From assembly GCA_002270465.1 (NCBI GenBank), contig NQOF01000005.1:1-64000 (forward strand): a stretch of 64,000 nt of DNA, read 5' to 3'. The notes under the pieces were generated by a model that was given only the letters and a program-made list of their open reading frames with translations, was not told where the DNA came from and searched no databases. The stretch is from Blautia hominis (GTDB lineage Bacteria; Bacillota; Clostridia; Lachnospirales; Lachnospiraceae). Each line of letters starts with the position of its first letter. Positions within the stretch are counted from its first letter, which is position 1. Made by a program: the position numbers and the translations under genes. Below are positions 8,814-18,195 of the stretch, in pieces.

Positions 8814-9890
8814 CTATATAGATTCCTGATAATCCCGCACGGAAACCCCTGTGACCTTCCTGAAACACTTGGAGAAATAATTGGCATCCGGTATGCCCAC
8901 CAACTCCGCGATTTCATAAATCTTATAATGTCCCTGCCTCAAAAGTTCAATTGCCCGGTCAATCCTGATACGCATTAAATAATTGGAAAAATTGGCTCCT
9001 GTCTCCTGCTTGAACAGACGGCAGAGAAAGCTTGAGTTTACATAATATTTTTTTGCCATTCCAGCCAGGGTTATTTCACTGTCACTGTAATTCTCCTCCA
9101 GATCCCTGCATACCTGGCTGATCACATGGTTTTCCGGCAGTTCTCTTCTGTTTTTGCATCCTGCTATAATGTACCCGGTAAAGTTGAGAAGATAGGTCCG
9201 CATCTCCTCCTTCTCCTCCATCCGGATCACGTACTTAAACGGCACACTGTTTGTCTTAAAAAACTGTGACACATCAAAGCCGAAATCACAGATCAGGCGC
9301 ATTAACCGGGTAATACAGTTAACGGTATCCATTCTCGCCGCATTGATCTCCAGGGTTGAGTTCCCCTGATAGCAGGCAAACATCCTGTTAATATGAGTAT
9401 ATGCCTGCTCCTCTTTCCCGGCTTTCACTGCTCTGCATATCTCCTCCATACATTCATCTACTTTTTCCTGATACTCCTGCTGTGCTTTCAGAAGATTTCT
9501 CTTCTCCAGAATACTGTCTCTTACCTTACATACACTCTGTCTTAGAGCATCTCTTCTGACAGGCTTCACAATATAATCCGCTACGCCCATGCGGATGCCC
9601 TCTCTGGCATACTCAAATATCTCGTACGCTGTCAGCATAATGATCTTAATATCCGGAAATTCTTCGGCCACACGGCGGGACAGCTCCAGCCCATCCATAA
9701 AGGGCATTTTAATATCTGTTATAAGGATATCCGCTCCATTTTCCCCCAGTAGATCCAGTGCCTCCTGTCCACTCTCTGCCTCCTGCACGATCTCGCATCC
9801 CATTTGATCCCAGTCCAGGCATATTTTCAGTAAACTCCGGGTGTTCTCTTCGTCATCTACTATCATAACTCTAATCTTTTGCTCACTCAT
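8814..9890 (-). CDS. AraC-type response regulator (YesN family)
   Basis: Receiver domain at residues 5-125, with phospho-acceptor Asp59 in DILITDIKMP and acidic pocket VDDEE. The middle region is about 130 aa, and a C-terminal AraC double helix-turn-helix ends with GIPDANYFSKCFRKVTG. The start was moved from 9917 to 9890 because GGAGGAAG lies just upstream of ATG 9890. That ATG overlaps the kinase stop by ATGA, so the pair is translationally coupled. By family precedent and position it likely activates the downstream sugar ABC operon. Confidence 0.93.
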   Translation of the reverse strand: MSEQKIRVMIVDDEENTRSLLKICLDWDQMGCEIVQEAESGQEALDLLGENGADILITDIKMPFMDGLELSRRVAEEFPDIKIIMLTAYEIFEYAREGIRMGVADYIVKPVRRDALRQSVCKVRDSILEKRNLLKAQQEYQEKVDECMEEICRAVKAGKEEQAYTHINRMFACYQGNSTLEINAARMDTVNCITRLMRLICDFGFDVSQFFKTNSVPFKYVIRMEEKEEMRTYLLNFTGYIIAGCKNRRELPENHVISQVCRDLEENYSDSEITLAGMAKKYYVNSSFLCRLFKQETGANFSNYLMRIRIDRAIELLRQGHYKIYEIAELVGIPDANYFSKCFRKVTGVSVRDYQESI

Positions 9891-11656
9891 TTTACTTCCT
9901 CCTGGTCCTCCCTGCATAAGCGCAGCGGCAGCTTAAAGGTGATACGGGTCCCCATTCCCCTGGTACTTATTATTTCACAGCAGTCCTCATAAGCGTAATA
10001 GATACGGATTCTCTCCATTGTACCGCAGAGGCCAAAGCTATTCCTCTGCCTCTCCCGGGAATATAATCCTTCTACATTCTCCGGCTCCATCCCCACACCG
10101 GTATCCTCCACACGCAGAAACATTTCCTCTTCCATTCGGTAAACGCTGATACGGATGCTTCCTTTTATCCCTCCCGGTCTGATTCCATGGTAAAGGGAAT
10201 TCTCCACAATAGGCTGCAGGATCAGCTTCAGTACCTTTTTCTTTCCAAGCTCCGGTTCAATCTCAGCTCTGTAATCAAAAATATCCCCGTATCTCAACTT
10301 CTGTAATTCCAGATAATCGGTCACAATCTTTATTTCCTCCTCCACAGTGACAACTGTGGAACCATGGCTTAAACTGCCGTGATAATAACTGCCCAGATTT
10401 TCAATGGCAGTGTATGCCCGCTCCTTATCGCCGGATAGGACAAGGTAACCGATGGTATCCAGCGTGTTATACAAGAAATGTGGTTTTATCTGCTCATACA
10501 GCACATTCAGCTCATAGGTCCTCTTATCTTTCTCGGTCTGTATGCCCCGTTTTATCAGGCAGTCTATTTCCTCTATCATCTCATTATAATTATCTTTCAG
10601 GATTCCGATCTCATCCTTCCCTGTATCCAGTTCCACCTTCTTGAGACTTCCCCTCTTTACTTTATTCATTGACTTTATCAATTTTTGAACCGGACGGGTG
10701 ATGGAGCGTGATATGATAAAAGAGGCAGCTATGAAAATAACAGAACAGAACACACCCATGATCAGAATGGTGGACTTGGCGGTCTTACTCTCTGCCTCCA
10801 CATTTTTCAGCGAGGCCGTGTTCACGATCTTCCATCCGTATTTGTCCATATTTACACCGGAAAAAACATATTCTCCATCCCCGTTTTTCTCTAATACGGA
10901 ACATATTTTCCTGCTCTCCTTAAAGTCAAGAATCTCTCCCGGCACCTCTGTCCGCTCTGTATTTGATATGATGATATGGTTGTCTGCGTCTAAGATCAGG
11001 AATGGGATATTATCATACGGTTTCGTTTGGGCACCTAAAAACTGGCGTTCCAGAATATCCAGCACCAGCACGCCAATCGGTCTCTGCGTCTCAATATCAT
11101 TTATGATCCTGACAAGAGATATCACGGATTCCCCCGGATATTCATTATAGTAATAAATATTGGGTATGAGCTTAAATCCGCCCTTTTGCTTTTCAACTTC
11201 ATGGAACCAGTCCTGACTGAAGATATCTGTCCCTTCCAATGTATTTTTCTTATTGTTGTTGATCCCGTATTTATTATGATAGCGATCATAAATGGTGATG
11301 GACTTGGCAACCGGATAGATGTCCATATATGTCATGATCTGCGAAAACACTTCTTTTGACTGTACTGTATAATTTTTGTCCACGGATTTTAAAAAGTTCT
11401 GTACAGATGAATTGGCAATGATCATCCTGGAGATATTATTCAGGCTGCTGATCGTATTCTCAATGGAAGACTCCTGCACGGTAAGTACCTGCTCCGAATA
11501 CTCCCGCACTTTGTCCTTGGTAATATTCAGCGTGTAATCATTATACAGCCAGAAAGAAAACATGATAAATACCGCGAGAACTATAAAGTATATCAGCAGT
11601 ATCTTAAAATTTAATTTTAAATCCCTGTATGAAAACCGTCGCTCTGCCTCGTTCAT
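9887..11656 (-). CDS. Sensor histidine kinase (YesM family)
   Basis: A 589-aa membrane kinase. An N-terminal membrane helix (about residues 18-40), a large extracellular sensor region, a second membrane helix (about 290-312) and a HAMP region come first. Next is the His_kinase domain with the phospho-His in EQIKPHFLYNTLDTIGYL, and an ATPase domain with ILQPIVENSLYHGI and GVGMEP. ATG 11656 is preferred over the longer frame because GGAGGGGGG is directly upstream. It partners the AraC-type regulator that overlaps its stop codon and probably senses an external sugar or its binding protein. Confidence 0.92.
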   Translation of the reverse strand: MNEAERRFSYRDLKLNFKILLIYFIVLAVFIMFSFWLYNDYTLNITKDKVREYSEQVLTVQESSIENTISSLNNISRMIIANSSVQNFLKSVDKNYTVQSKEVFSQIMTYMDIYPVAKSITIYDRYHNKYGINNNKKNTLEGTDIFSQDWFHEVEKQKGGFKLIPNIYYYNEYPGESVISLVRIINDIETQRPIGVLVLDILERQFLGAQTKPYDNIPFLILDADNHIIISNTERTEVPGEILDFKESRKICSVLEKNGDGEYVFSGVNMDKYGWKIVNTASLKNVEAESKTAKSTILIMGVFCSVIFIAASFIISRSITRPVQKLIKSMNKVKRGSLKKVELDTGKDEIGILKDNYNEMIEEIDCLIKRGIQTEKDKRTYELNVLYEQIKPHFLYNTLDTIGYLVLSGDKERAYTAIENLGSYYHGSLSHGSTVVTVEEEIKIVTDYLELQKLRYGDIFDYRAEIEPELGKKKVLKLILQPIVENSLYHGIRPGGIKGSIRISVYRMEEEMFLRVEDTGVGMEPENVEGLYSRERQRNSFGLCGTMERIRIYYAYEDCCEIISTRGMGTRITFKLPLRLCREDQEEVK

Positions 11657-11714
11657 TCCGGATCCCCCCTCCGTAATTACAGCCCTGTACCGGTACCCCC
11701 GGATTTTTTTAGTA

Positions 11715-11800
11715 ACAATAAAACAGCGTTTGGTGAAGCCTGTAAAAATCACCTCTTGCAAAAGGATGACTCCACACTGAGCAACACAAAACGCTGTTTA
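11715..11800 (-). terminator. Hairpin between glycosidase and kinase genes
   Basis: On the - strand, AACAGCGTTT and AAACGCTGTT pair across a loop of about 50 bases and are followed by TTTATTGTT. It could end the glycosidase transcript or attenuate read-through to the kinase gene. The large loop makes this uncertain. Confidence 0.4.
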
Positions 11801-11804
11801 CCTG

Positions 11805-13808
11805 TTATTGTTCAATTAAAAAGGCCTCGTACCCGCTGGAATAGTCAATCATAATCTCTGTATAGCCATTCTCATAATGAAAATCTGCCTTTTCACACAA
11901 GGGCAGCCTCACAACGGCGGCGGGGCTGTACCCTGTCCTGATTCTGATGGATTTATCCTTCACCATATATTTCTCTTCTATGGTATCTAACATTTTCGCT
12001 TTCCCGCTCACCACGTAATTCAGCATATGAAGAATATAATTCTGCCCCTGGCGCCTGAGGTTCAATTCTGTAAGGGCCGGCAGGTCTGTTTCTATCAAAG
12101 GTTCTTTCAGAAGACGCCGGATACATCCTGCAGTCAAATCCCTATATACCGTATATCCGCTGTCCGTGTACATCCTGAATACCGGAAATGCCATATAGAT
12201 CCCTGCCTCCGTTTCCAAAATGGCCGGTTCCCCCCGGCTCTCCCTTTTTGGCGGGGTCTGCCTGTGTGAACAAAAGTGTTCATATGTACGGGAAAAATAC
12301 GGATCTACTATCTCTGCCAGCACGTTTCCACTACCGGACACCTGTTCCCCCGCTTCGTATAAGACATGGTCCGTCTTAGGTACTTCCGGGAAGGTCCGGC
12401 TGTCCCTCATCCTCAGGTACCGCACATCATATGGACTTTTTCCCTCATGGACCAAATCCATCCCGGGAAGTATGGACTTTCCATCCTTCAGTCCCGATGT
12501 TCCGGATACCAGGATTTTCCCGCCCTGATCTAGGAACGCTCCAATCTTTTCCGCATACGCCTGGTCCGGTTCTGCATGGTCAGGAAGGATCAAAAGTCTG
12601 TAATCTGCAAGGGAATCCTCCTGATTCACAAAGTCAAAGGGATGGTGCAGTTCTGATAGTACACGGTATACCCCCTCCTCGGTCATCCCTCCGGAGGATG
12701 GGTCGCAAGCCCCTGCCCTGCTTGGGATCAGCACGGCGATCTCCCTTACCTTTTCGGTCCGGTACAGCCACGGTTCCATATGCTCTATCTGTTCAAAGAT
12801 TCTTCCGATCCGTTCATATACCACTTGATCCAGCTTCCCGCAGGGATGCATCTGGTCGCCCACACACACGCGTGCCCCGTTTGCAATGGCCCGGAAGCAT
12901 TCATATTCCAGGGCATTTTCATGCCGGAGAGAGCCAAAATCTCCCCATGCAGTGTGGAACTTTCCGTTCATCATACAGATATCTTTCTTATATTTGTTCA
13001 GATAATTGGCTGCAACGTGAAAATGTGTATATCCCCACTGTTCACTGGGAAGAGATTCTATGTCCAGGAAGTCAAAATATTTTCTTTTTTCAATGGAAGA
13101 ACACTGTGGATCAGAGCCGTCATCCAGCTCATAAGGAAAGGCGTTAAAGTACACTTCCAGATCCTCATCCAGCGCTTTTAAATACTTGTAAAATGTCCGG
13201 CAGAAACGTGTCTCCGATATCTTGTCGAAACGGCGCACATCCTCCGGTCTTTCCGGATCAAGCCCCAGAATCTTCATGTCTTCCGAACAGGTCCCGCACA
13301 CACATCCCTTTCCCTGTACAATGTCAATCCAGAAGCCGTCGGGATGGTATCTGTCATAGACCTCTTTCATTTCTGCTTTTAAGATTTCCTGGTAATCTTT
13401 GTTATTATAACAGATGCATTTCCAGGAATAGTAAGAATTGTCAAAAGGCTTTTTATTTCCCCAAATCCCTTCCGCATTCACCATAAGCCATTCCGGGTGG
13501 CGTTTTGCCCAATCCTCATTCCATGATACACAGGTGTAGGCCACCGGCCGGATCTTGTTCTCCCGGCACACCTGCACCTGGGCACCGAATAGATCAAAGG
13601 TAAGCTCAGGATGCATTTTGCCCACTGCCGTGGGGTAATAATACATTCCATGATGGCACTTTGTAAACAGATTGATGGAATTAACATGGGCTTTTTTTAA
13701 TGTATCTGCAAATTCCTCTGCATCAAACTCTGCCCCGATATCCCCGATCAGCGGGGATGTGTGGAAATCAAGATGTATCTGCCGAAAGGGGATTCCTTTT
13801 TTCTCCAT
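11805..13808 (-). CDS. GHL6/GH151-like family glycosidase, possible alpha-L-fucosidase
   Basis: A 667-aa protein without signal peptide, so cytoplasmic. The N-terminal half looks like the TIM-barrel GHL6 type (IHLDFHTSP near the start, NSINLFTKCHHGMYYYPT, DGFWIDIVQG near residue 160, INGKFHTAWGDFG-like segment near 280). The second half resembles a beta-galactosidase trimerisation domain (REIAVLIPSRAG, then LLILPDHAEPDQ). This layout is known in GH151 alpha-fucosidases and uncharacterised relatives; I cannot fix the substrate. Start chosen at MEKKGIPF, with AAAGGAG 7 bp upstream; the 24 codons before it are probably leader. First gene of the sugar locus. Confidence 0.75.
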   Translation of the reverse strand: MEKKGIPFRQIHLDFHTSPLIGDIGAEFDAEEFADTLKKAHVNSINLFTKCHHGMYYYPTAVGKMHPELTFDLFGAQVQVCRENKIRPVAYTCVSWNEDWAKRHPEWLMVNAEGIWGNKKPFDNSYYSWKCICYNNKDYQEILKAEMKEVYDRYHPDGFWIDIVQGKGCVCGTCSEDMKILGLDPERPEDVRRFDKISETRFCRTFYKYLKALDEDLEVYFNAFPYELDDGSDPQCSSIEKRKYFDFLDIESLPSEQWGYTHFHVAANYLNKYKKDICMMNGKFHTAWGDFGSLRHENALEYECFRAIANGARVCVGDQMHPCGKLDQVVYERIGRIFEQIEHMEPWLYRTEKVREIAVLIPSRAGACDPSSGGMTEEGVYRVLSELHHPFDFVNQEDSLADYRLLILPDHAEPDQAYAEKIGAFLDQGGKILVSGTSGLKDGKSILPGMDLVHEGKSPYDVRYLRMRDSRTFPEVPKTDHVLYEAGEQVSGSGNVLAEIVDPYFSRTYEHFCSHRQTPPKRESRGEPAILETEAGIYMAFPVFRMYTDSGYTVYRDLTAGCIRRLLKEPLIETDLPALTELNLRRQGQNYILHMLNYVVSGKAKMLDTIEEKYMVKDKSIRIRTGYSPAAVVRLPLCEKADFHYENGYTEIMIDYSSGYEAFLIEQ

Positions 13809-13943
13809 GCATTTCTCCTTTACGTTCATTAACTTTCGGTATCTTGTCTTGATTATAGAATTGTCTTGAAAATAAGTCAATTAGTTCCAATCAATTTTAA
13901 AATATGGTAAATTTTTTACCTATTTTTGCAAAATTTTCCTTCT

Positions 13944-15536
13944 TTACGGATGCAGGCGCACCATGTGACAGGGAATACCGGACTTTTGAAGAACCTCCGC
14001 TTCCCTCTTGTTGCAGGTAAAAATAATGGTCTGTTCTTTTTCCCGGTACAGCCACCGCAGCGTCTCTGCCATACGCCCCTCATCATACATGGCAAAAACC
14101 TCGTCAAGCAGAACGGGCATTGGCTCCTCGCCGCAGAAGATATCTCCCACTGCAATGCGCAGGGCCAGATATACCTGCTCTATGGTACCCTGACTTGCCA
14201 TAAAAAGCGGCACATGGCGGTCTTTTGTAAATAAATCTATTTTCAGCTCTTCGTCTATAGCGACTTTGTTATATTTTCCTCTTGTCATTGTACAGAAAAT
14301 GTCTGAGATGCGGTTCTTCAAACTTTCTCCCACTGATTCCTGGGCGGAGACTGACAGGCTCTCTATGGTTTGGGCTGCCAGCTCGATACTCCGTATCTCC
14401 TCCGCCTCCCCCTGCCCCTGGCTTGCTGACATCTGCAGCTCCAGAAGCTCCTCCTGCAGGTTGGATATCCTGGTTCTTTTTTCGCCTAATTGGGCTGTGA
14501 GCAGACGGATACTGTCTCCCGCTGTCTGTTCTGCCTCCCGGACATAATCCCGGCTGTCATCACCTAACTCATTTTTTGAAGCACTGTCCCGTGTATCCTG
14601 ATCCTGTCTTTGATCAGTCTTATACCAAGCAAGGATACAGAGCAGAACCGCTGCTATCAGAATCACCGCCGCAGATACGCAGGCGGCTTTGAATCCCGCT
14701 GTAAAAAGCAAAATGCCCCATAGGAGCAAATCTCCCAAAAGGACAGCCGGGACGATCTTTCTCCATTTCAGCTTAGAAACCCTTGCTTCCCTTTCCGTCG
14801 GGGCGGTCCGTGCCGCATTTTCCCTGTCCCGCTCCTTTGCAAGCTTCAGTCCGGCTTCTCTTATCTTCCGCTCCTCCGAGAGCTTTCCTTCCAGCTCTTT
14901 CGCCTCACGTTCCAGGTAAGAGATCTCAAACCTTATCTTTTCCTCCTCCGCCTGCTGCTCCTGTTCTCTTATCCGGAGACGGTTCAGCCATTCCTTTTTC
15001 CTCTCTTTTAAAATAGAAAGCGCCTTGTCAAGGTTCAGCTTCCCGTCCCCGCTCTCCTGGTAATTACTCAGATAATTTCTCAACTCCAGAAGCAGGGCGT
15101 CCCCGGTACGGCTCTTCATCTGTCCGATGGATACGGTATTTTCATACACGGTTTCACTTATACCGCCCAGAAGCATCTCCAGGTCTCCGTCCTCCACAGA
15201 CAGAAGCTCCCCATCGCTTTCGCAGACCAGTTTAGTCCCCTCTTCTCCCCTTCGGAAGTCTCTCTCCAGTCGGAAATCCTTCCCCCCGCAGGAAAAACGG
15301 ATGCTTCCCTCATACCAGGATGGGTTATTCCATGGGGTATAGCGGGTGTAGGAATCTGTCCTGGCAGCACGGCCCCTCATTTTTTTCAACCCGAACAGCA
15401 TACACTGGATAAAAGCATGGAGGGTGCTTTTTCCGCTCTCATTCTCCCCGTATACTATATTGATCCCTTCCTCCAGCCGAAAAGACCGGTTCTGGAATTT
15501 TCCAAAATTTTTTAATATAAGTTCCCGGATCACCAT
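13944..15536 (-). CDS. YhaN/SbcC-like AAA ATPase with central membrane segments
   Basis: N-terminal SMC/RecN-type nucleotide-binding half with Walker A GENESGKST (about residues 34-42) and motif LILKNFGKF. A coiled-coil region with two hydrophobic helices follows (about 247-295, rich in LLL/AAV). The C-terminal half has LRIAVGDIF and a Walker B-like MPVLLDEVFAMYDEGR. At 530 aa it is much shorter than SbcC or YhaN (about 900-1100), with the coiled coil reduced. It follows the phosphoesterase gene by 7 bp, as in the yhaO-yhaN pair. Probable DNA-processing complex, perhaps membrane associated. Confidence 0.8.
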   Translation of the reverse strand: MVIRELILKNFGKFQNRSFRLEEGINIVYGENESGKSTLHAFIQCMLFGLKKMRGRAARTDSYTRYTPWNNPSWYEGSIRFSCGGKDFRLERDFRRGEEGTKLVCESDGELLSVEDGDLEMLLGGISETVYENTVSIGQMKSRTGDALLLELRNYLSNYQESGDGKLNLDKALSILKERKKEWLNRLRIREQEQQAEEEKIRFEISYLEREAKELEGKLSEERKIREAGLKLAKERDRENAARTAPTEREARVSKLKWRKIVPAVLLGDLLLWGILLFTAGFKAACVSAAVILIAAVLLCILAWYKTDQRQDQDTRDSASKNELGDDSRDYVREAEQTAGDSIRLLTAQLGEKRTRISNLQEELLELQMSASQGQGEAEEIRSIELAAQTIESLSVSAQESVGESLKNRISDIFCTMTRGKYNKVAIDEELKIDLFTKDRHVPLFMASQGTIEQVYLALRIAVGDIFCGEEPMPVLLDEVFAMYDEGRMAETLRWLYREKEQTIIFTCNKREAEVLQKSGIPCHMVRLHP

Positions 15537-15543
15537 AAAAAAT

Positions 15544-16599
15544 CTATTCCTCCCTTGAAGCCATCAGAGCTTCCATGCCGTATGCAAAAGCCTTCTCTTC
15601 CCTCAGGGAGAGTCCTTCACCTTCAAACCGCTTTACATACGCCTCTATGAGACTGCCCCGGTACTGCCGCATCAAAGCTTCCTTATCATAGACAGTATGG
15701 CTCTCATCTATCACTTCACGTACATTGCCCAGCTTCATGATCCGCTCTGTGTCAAATTCCGTCCCCATGGCATGTTCGCCTTTGATCACGATCCGATACA
15801 GATTTTTTTCACCTTTTTCCTTCATAAGCCTGGACAGGGCCTGTTCAAGGGAAAACTGCGTGGTATTTACTTTCACTTTTACGGGCAGAAGAATATAGGA
15901 GCGGCAGGCTGCGGAAATAAATTCTGCTCTGACACCTCCATGGCTGCATATTCCCTTTATATACCCATGGGGCCCCAGATCATTTTTGTCAATGGGTTCC
16001 AGTGCCCCTGCATAGGCGATCTTATCCTTTACCAGCATTTCCGGTTTGTGGATATGTCCCAGGGCAGCATAAGAAAACCCGGCCCGTTCCAGTACAGATC
16101 TGTCAAAAGGTATGTGGTTTTTATCACCCCCATGAGCCAGCAGGATTTCAATGGGCTGTCGTCTCTGGGGCTTGATGTGATGGTACAGTGGGTCTGTGAT
16201 CTCTTTCCGGTCATAGCTTATACCGTAAACGGCTGTGCCAAGTTCGGGAAGTTCCACACATGGTTCCTGCTCCCCCCACAGACAAAAAACATTCTTTGCC
16301 CAGGAAAACCGCAAATAATAGGATTCCCTCTTCAGATAATCATGGTTGCCGGCGATCAGCACGATTTTCGTGTCGGGTATGGTTGAAAACAGATAATTTA
16401 CTTCTTTCAGTTCTTTCATCAGAGGCTGCCTGTGAAACAGATCCCCTGCAATCAGAAACAGACCGGCTTTTTCTTCGCCGGCCTGTCTTATTAATCTTCG
16501 GAAACTGTCCCATATCTCCTGGCCTCTTTCTTTACTCCAGGGAAAACCTTTGTCAGGTTCTGCGCCCAGATGTATGTCCGCGGCATGAAAAAATATCAT
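15544..16599 (-). CDS. YhaO/SbcD-like metallophosphoesterase (DNA exonuclease)
   Basis: Calcineurin-type phosphoesterase with all metal motifs: DIHLG (about residues 8-12), GDLFHRQ (about 53-59), GNHDY (about 87-91), AHGG and GHIHK. 351 aa, close to YhaO/SbcD length. ATG 16599 is used because AAAGGAG lies 5 bp upstream. The next gene is the ATPase partner, and asnS ends 13 bp upstream, so the three probably form one transcript. Predicted role: double-strand DNA end processing. Confidence 0.88.
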   Translation of the reverse strand: MIFFHAADIHLGAEPDKGFPWSKERGQEIWDSFRRLIRQAGEEKAGLFLIAGDLFHRQPLMKELKEVNYLFSTIPDTKIVLIAGNHDYLKRESYYLRFSWAKNVFCLWGEQEPCVELPELGTAVYGISYDRKEITDPLYHHIKPQRRQPIEILLAHGGDKNHIPFDRSVLERAGFSYAALGHIHKPEMLVKDKIAYAGALEPIDKNDLGPHGYIKGICSHGGVRAEFISAACRSYILLPVKVKVNTTQFSLEQALSRLMKEKGEKNLYRIVIKGEHAMGTEFDTERIMKLGNVREVIDESHTVYDKEALMRQYRGSLIEAYVKRFEGEGLSLREEKAFAYGMEALMASREE

Positions 16600-16612
16600 G
16601 GGTTCTCCTTTT

Positions 16613-18004
16613 TTATAAATCACAGTTGTTTACAGTTCTGGGGAACGGAAGGACGTCACGGATGTTCTGCATACCTGTCAGATACATCACGCAGCGGTCA
16701 AATCCCAGGCCAAAACCTGAATGGCGGGTGGAACCGTATTTGCGCAGATCCAGATAAAAGTCATAATCTGCCTCGTTTAGATCCAGCTCTGCCATACGGG
16801 CTTTCAGCTTATCATAAGAATCTTCCCTCTGGCTTCCGCCGATGATCTCACCGATTCCAGGAACCAGGCAGTCCATAGCTGCCACTGTCTTGTTGTCATC
16901 GTTTTGTTTCATATAGAAGGCTTTGATCTCCTTAGGATAGTCTGTGACAAATACAGGGCGTTTGTACACCTGCTCGGTCAGATAACGCTCATGCTCTGTC
17001 TGCAGATCGCAGCCCCAGAATACTTTGTACTCAAACTTATCATTGACTTTCTCCAGAATCTCAATCGCCTCTGTATAGGTAACATGTCCGAATTCAGAGT
17101 TCCGCACATGCTGCAGACGTTCTAACAATCCCTTGTCAATAAAGGAGTTGAAGAATTCCATCTCCTCAGGGGCATTCTCCAGTACATACTGGATAATATA
17201 TTTAAGCATGGCCTCTGCCAGTGCCATGTTATCCTCCAGGTCTGCGAATGCCATCTCCGGCTCGATCATCCAGAACTCTGCCGCATGGCGGGTCGTGTTG
17301 GAGTTCTCAGCACGGAAGGTGGGGCCGAATGTATAAATATTGCGGAATGCCTGGGCATACGTCTCCCCATTGAGCTGTCCGCTTACCGTCAGGCTGGTCT
17401 CCTTTTTGAAGAAATCTTTGCTGTAATCCACCTTTCCCTCCGGTGTTCTGGGAAGGTTCTCCATATCCAGGGTAGTAACACGGAACATTTCCCCTGCACC
17501 TTCACAGTCACTTCCTGTGATCAATGGAGTGTGCACATAGACAAAGCCTCTCTCCTGAAAGAACTGATGAACAGCAAATGCGATCATGGAACGCACGCGG
17601 AACACGGCCTGGAACGTGTTGGTTCTCGGACGCAGATGGGAAATGGTGCGCAGATACTCCATGGAATGGCGTTTTTTCTGCAGCGGGTAATCTGCCGCGG
17701 AGTCTCCCTCCACCGTGATCTCTTCCGCCTGTACTTCAAAGGGCTGCTTTGCCTGGGGTGTGGCAACCAGCGTGCCCTTCACAATGATTGCGGCACCCAC
17801 ATTTAACTTGCTGATATCCTGAAAATTATCCATGCTGTCATGGTAAACTACCTGAAGTGTCTCGAAAAAGCTTCCGTCGTGGAGTACAATAAAACCGAAT
17901 GTTTTGGAATCACGGACACTTCTTACCCATCCGCCAACAGTCACCTGTTTGTCCAGGTACTGTTCTTTGTTCCTGTAAATTTCTTTTACTGTTGTAAGCT
18001 GCAT
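16613..18004 (-). CDS. asnS: Asparaginyl-tRNA synthetase
   Basis: Class IIb synthetase that charges tRNA-Asn, 463 aa. The N-terminal OB-fold ([14 protein letters not shown], about residues 20-33) is followed by the class II catalytic core: motif 2 region [20 protein letters not shown] (about 228-247) and motif 3 [13 protein letters not shown] (about 436-448). AAAGGAG precedes the ATG. The leader of about 190 bases upstream does not show a convincing T-box. Co-directional with the downstream nuclease-ATPase pair. Confidence 0.96.
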   Translation of the reverse strand: MQLTTVKEIYRNKEQYLDKQVTVGGWVRSVRDSKTFGFIVLHDGSFFETLQVVYHDSMDNFQDISKLNVGAAIIVKGTLVATPQAKQPFEVQAEEITVEGDSAADYPLQKKRHSMEYLRTISHLRPRTNTFQAVFRVRSMIAFAVHQFFQERGFVYVHTPLITGSDCEGAGEMFRVTTLDMENLPRTPEGKVDYSKDFFKKETSLTVSGQLNGETYAQAFRNIYTFGPTFRAENSNTTRHAAEFWMIEPEMAFADLEDNMALAEAMLKYIIQYVLENAPEEMEFFNSFIDKGLLERLQHVRNSEFGHVTYTEAIEILEKVNDKFEYKVFWGCDLQTEHERYLTEQVYKRPVFVTDYPKEIKAFYMKQNDDNKTVAAMDCLVPGIGEIIGGSQREDSYDKLKARMAELDLNEADYDFYLDLRKYGSTRHSGFGLGFDRCVMYLTGMQNIRDVLPFPRTVNNCDL

Positions 18005-18115
18005 ATTTATTCTCCTTTATCTTCCGGTGCCGGAAAAAACTGATTCCCCCGGACCGTTAAAATACCTAAAACATATAGAAAGCACGCTCTGCGGACTTTC
18101 TATCATCATTAATTA

Positions 18116-18146
18116 TAAAAAGCGGAGTGGATTTTTTATCCACTCC
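18116..18146 (-). terminator. Terminator of the beta-propeller gene
   Basis: A 9-bp stem (GGAGTGGAT/ATCCACTCC) on the - strand is followed by GCTTTTT. It lies between the beta-propeller gene and asnS and separates the two transcripts. A TATAAT sequence just after the T run could serve asnS, but no -35 is clear. Confidence 0.7.
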
Positions 18147-18195
18147 ACATTAGTATATCTCATTGTTTCCTGCTATGCAAGGGGTATTTGACGCT

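Noticed and set aside
18005-18190. T-box riboswitch upstream of asnS
   Set aside because: No T-box sequence or antiterminator pair was found; the hairpin there is better explained as the terminator of the upstream gene.
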